Assembly (NCBI GenBank): GCA_900543915.1
Contig: UQTB01000011.1
Span: forward strand, 1-57,887
Direction: 5' to 3'
DNA: 57,887 nucleotides
Origin: an uncultured Eubacteriales bacterium
GTDB lineage: Bacteria; Bacillota; Clostridia; Christensenellales; Borkfalkiaceae
Shown: positions 56,707-57,887 of the stretch, one piece after another
Position numbering within the stretch: position 1 is the first letter of the stretch
Layout of the letters: each line of letters opens with the position of its first letter
Notes under the pieces: model-generated
Told to the model about the DNA's origin: nothing
Seen by the model: only the letters and a program-made list of their open reading frames with translations
The model's database searches: none
Made by a program: the position numbers and the translations under genes

Positions 56707-56913
56707 ATGTACGGAGAAAGAATCAGGGAATTGAGGGCGGAACAGGGGCTGACGCAGCAGCAGCTGGGCGAGCTGCTGGGCGTTTCTCAGTTCAGCGTGA
56801 GCAAATACGAGCGGGAAGCGCTGGATCTCAATACCGATACGCTGATCAGGCTCTGCGGGATTTTCGGCGTTTCCGCCGACTACCTTCTGGGGCTGGACGA
56901 GGGCAAAAGATGA
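56707..56913 (+). CDS. small XRE-family HTH regulator
   Basis: A 68-residue Cro/CI-type helix-turn-helix protein, no more than the DNA-binding domain: YGERIRELRAEQGLTQQQLGELLGVSQFSVSKYEREALDLNTDTLIRLCGIFGVSADYLLGL (read in parts). ATG 56707 follows AAGAGGAG. Two palindromic sites overlap the promoter, so autoregulation is likely. It overlaps the acetyltransferase gene by ATGA, so it may act with that gene as a small regulatory pair. Confidence 0.9.
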   Translation: MYGERIRELRAEQGLTQQQLGELLGVSQFSVSKYEREALDLNTDTLIRLCGIFGVSADYLLGLDEGKR

Positions 56914-57653
56914 CCCGCCGGGAAACAGAGGAAACCGCGCTGCGGCAGTCCGCGCGCGACTACGGCTGTGCGGCGGGGGATTTTCTGCAAAAATCTCCCA
57001 AGGTTGTCTGCGCGCCCGTACCTGAGGGGGCGCGGCGGTATCTGGAAGGCACGGCGTTTGCGATGGCGTCTTACGGTCACTGCGTGGTGGCGCGGACGGA
57101 AGCAAACGTCTGCGGCGCGCTCGCGGCGTTTTTGCAGGAACGCGAACCGCGGGATTGCTTTGTCTTTCCCGCCCTCGGCGCGCTGACTGACCTTTTGTCA
57201 GAGCACAAGATCGCCGTCCTCGAATCGGGCATGTACTTTTTGCCCGATCCCGGAAAGATGAAGGAAATCCCCTGTGGATTCCCGCTGAAAGTGCTTTATC
57301 CGCGTGATTTTGAAGACCTGTACCGGGAGGAATGGCGCAATGCGCTCTGTGCGGAGCGCAGGGAACTGGATTTGCTCGCGGTGGCCGCGTACGACGGATC
57401 GCGGCTGATCGGCCTTGCGGGCGCTTCCCTTGACTGTGCGGAGATGGCGCAGATCGGCGTGGACGTTCTGCCCGCCTGCCGCGGCCGGGGAATCGCGAAA
57501 GCGCTGACGAGCCGTCTGGCGCGGGAAGTGATGGATATGGGAAAAGTGCCCTTCTACTGCGCCGTATGGCCGAATATCCCGTCCGTCCGCAACGCGCTGG
57601 CATGCGGTTTTTTGCCCGCGTGGGCGGAGATCAGGGGAAAGAAAAAGGAGTGA
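56910..57653 (+). CDS. GNAT-family acetyltransferase with N-terminal extension
   Basis: A 247-residue protein whose C-terminal 100 residues are a GNAT domain: LLAVAAYDGSRLIGLAGASLD, QIGVDVLPACRGRGIAKALTSRLAREVM (acetyl-CoA loop R-G-R-G-I-A) and YCAVWPNIPSVRNALACGFLPAW. The N-terminal 130 residues have no motif I can name; they look folded (APVPEGARRYLEGTAFAMASYGHCVVA). Such two-part GNAT proteins are common in Firmicutes. Starts at ATG 56910 overlapping the XRE stop. Substrate unknown. Confidence 0.85.
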   Translation: MTRRETEETALRQSARDYGCAAGDFLQKSPKVVCAPVPEGARRYLEGTAFAMASYGHCVVARTEANVCGALAAFLQEREPRDCFVFPALGALTDLLSEHKIAVLESGMYFLPDPGKMKEIPCGFPLKVLYPRDFEDLYREEWRNALCAERRELDLLAVAAYDGSRLIGLAGASLDCAEMAQIGVDVLPACRGRGIAKALTSRLAREVMDMGKVPFYCAVWPNIPSVRNALACGFLPAWAEIRGKKKE

Positions 57654-57655
57654 AT

Positions 57656-57887
57656 ATGAAAATTTATCAGTCGGTCGCAGAATTGGTGGGGCGTACGCCC
57701 CTGTTGGAGCTGTCACGCTTCGGAGAAAAGATGGGGGCGAACGCGCGGATCCTCGCGAAGCTGGAAGGGATGAACCCTGCCGGCTCGGTGAAGGACCGCG
57801 TCGCGAAGGAGATGATCGAGGACGCCGAACGGCGGGGCGTTCTCAGGAGAGGCTCGGTCATCGTGGAGCCGACCAGCGGCAATACCG
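57656..57887 (+). CDS. cysK: cysteine synthase A, N-terminal part (partial)
   Basis: The gene runs off the right edge. Seen: IYQSVAELVGRTPLLELSRF, ILAKLEGMNPAGSVKDRVAKEMI with the PLP lysine in SVKDR, and VEPTSGNT (phosphate-binding loop). O-acetylserine sulfhydrylase: makes cysteine from O-acetylserine and sulfide. AAAGGAG lies just before the ATG, two bases after the GNAT stop, so it may be cotranscribed. Confidence 0.93.
   Translation, partial: MKIYQSVAELVGRTPLLELSRFGEKMGANARILAKLEGMNPAGSVKDRVAKEMIEDAERRGVLRRGSVIVEPTSGNT

Overview
The window (about 58 kb, GC-rich by eye, roughly 55-60%) looks like chromosome of a spore-forming member of the Clostridia. Evidence seen: a spoIIR-sleB-ypeB cluster, Bacillus-like housekeeping gene order (yaaO-like decarboxylase, tmk, holB, ricT, trmN-like, rsmI), near-consensus sigma-A promoters with 17-bp spacers, strong Shine-Dalgarno sites and GTP-type PEP carboxykinase. 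A Christensenellales-like gut lineage is my guess, not shown by the sequence.

Layout. 1-2018: end of an aromatic amino acid cluster (aroB, a half-size EPSP-synthase-like protein, a chorismate mutase with a shrunken prephenate-dehydratase region and an ACT domain). 2192-4191: secreted M28 peptidase and nitroreductase. 4250-5081: a graveyard beside the initiator tRNA gene (surface-protein tail, integrase tail, duplicated tRNA 3' end, NrdR-like boxes). 5211-14370: tilS-hpt, a MarR-controlled heterodimeric ABC exporter, glpK with a lipase, and two tRNAs. 14462-18281: a foreign-looking AT-rich gene, an oxidoreductase, DegV and GNAT genes. 18282-19346: about 1 kb without a recognisable gene. 19347-22531: germination/sporulation cluster. 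22720-32961: gmhA-like, an unknown gene, pckG, a membrane gene split by TGA, an ECF sigma factor with two RsgI-like partners, a flippase-like gene, rplI and a DUF1540 protein. 33280-41837: greA-lysS and the tmk-holB-ricT-rsmI neighbourhood. 41909-45330: two pilin-like surface proteins. 45411-50872: thiolase-type tRNA enzyme (TtcA family), patatin, an MBL-fold lipoprotein and a MarR/ABC pair. 51177-53741: collagen-like/LRR lipoprotein. 54265-56632: a two-component system followed by two small RNA genes. 56707-57887: an XRE regulator, a GNAT gene and the start of cysK.

Two systems stand out. First, a CiaRH-like two-component system (54265-56125) has the same operator-promoter geometry, TTYAAG-N5-TTCAAG-N10-(-10), at its own promoter and at two tandem promoters that each drive a roughly 90-110 nt RNA. 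Both RNAs share an identical 19-nt C-rich segment (CTATACTCTCTCCCTAAAA) between two hairpins. This resembles the csRNAs of streptococcal CiaRH in an unrelated lineage. Second, four transcripts for membrane or surface proteins (26987, 42038, 43756, 51177) begin with an exact 18-bp palindrome that abuts a second stem-loop. Sequences differ between copies but the architecture is kept, which suggests an undescribed 5' leader element.
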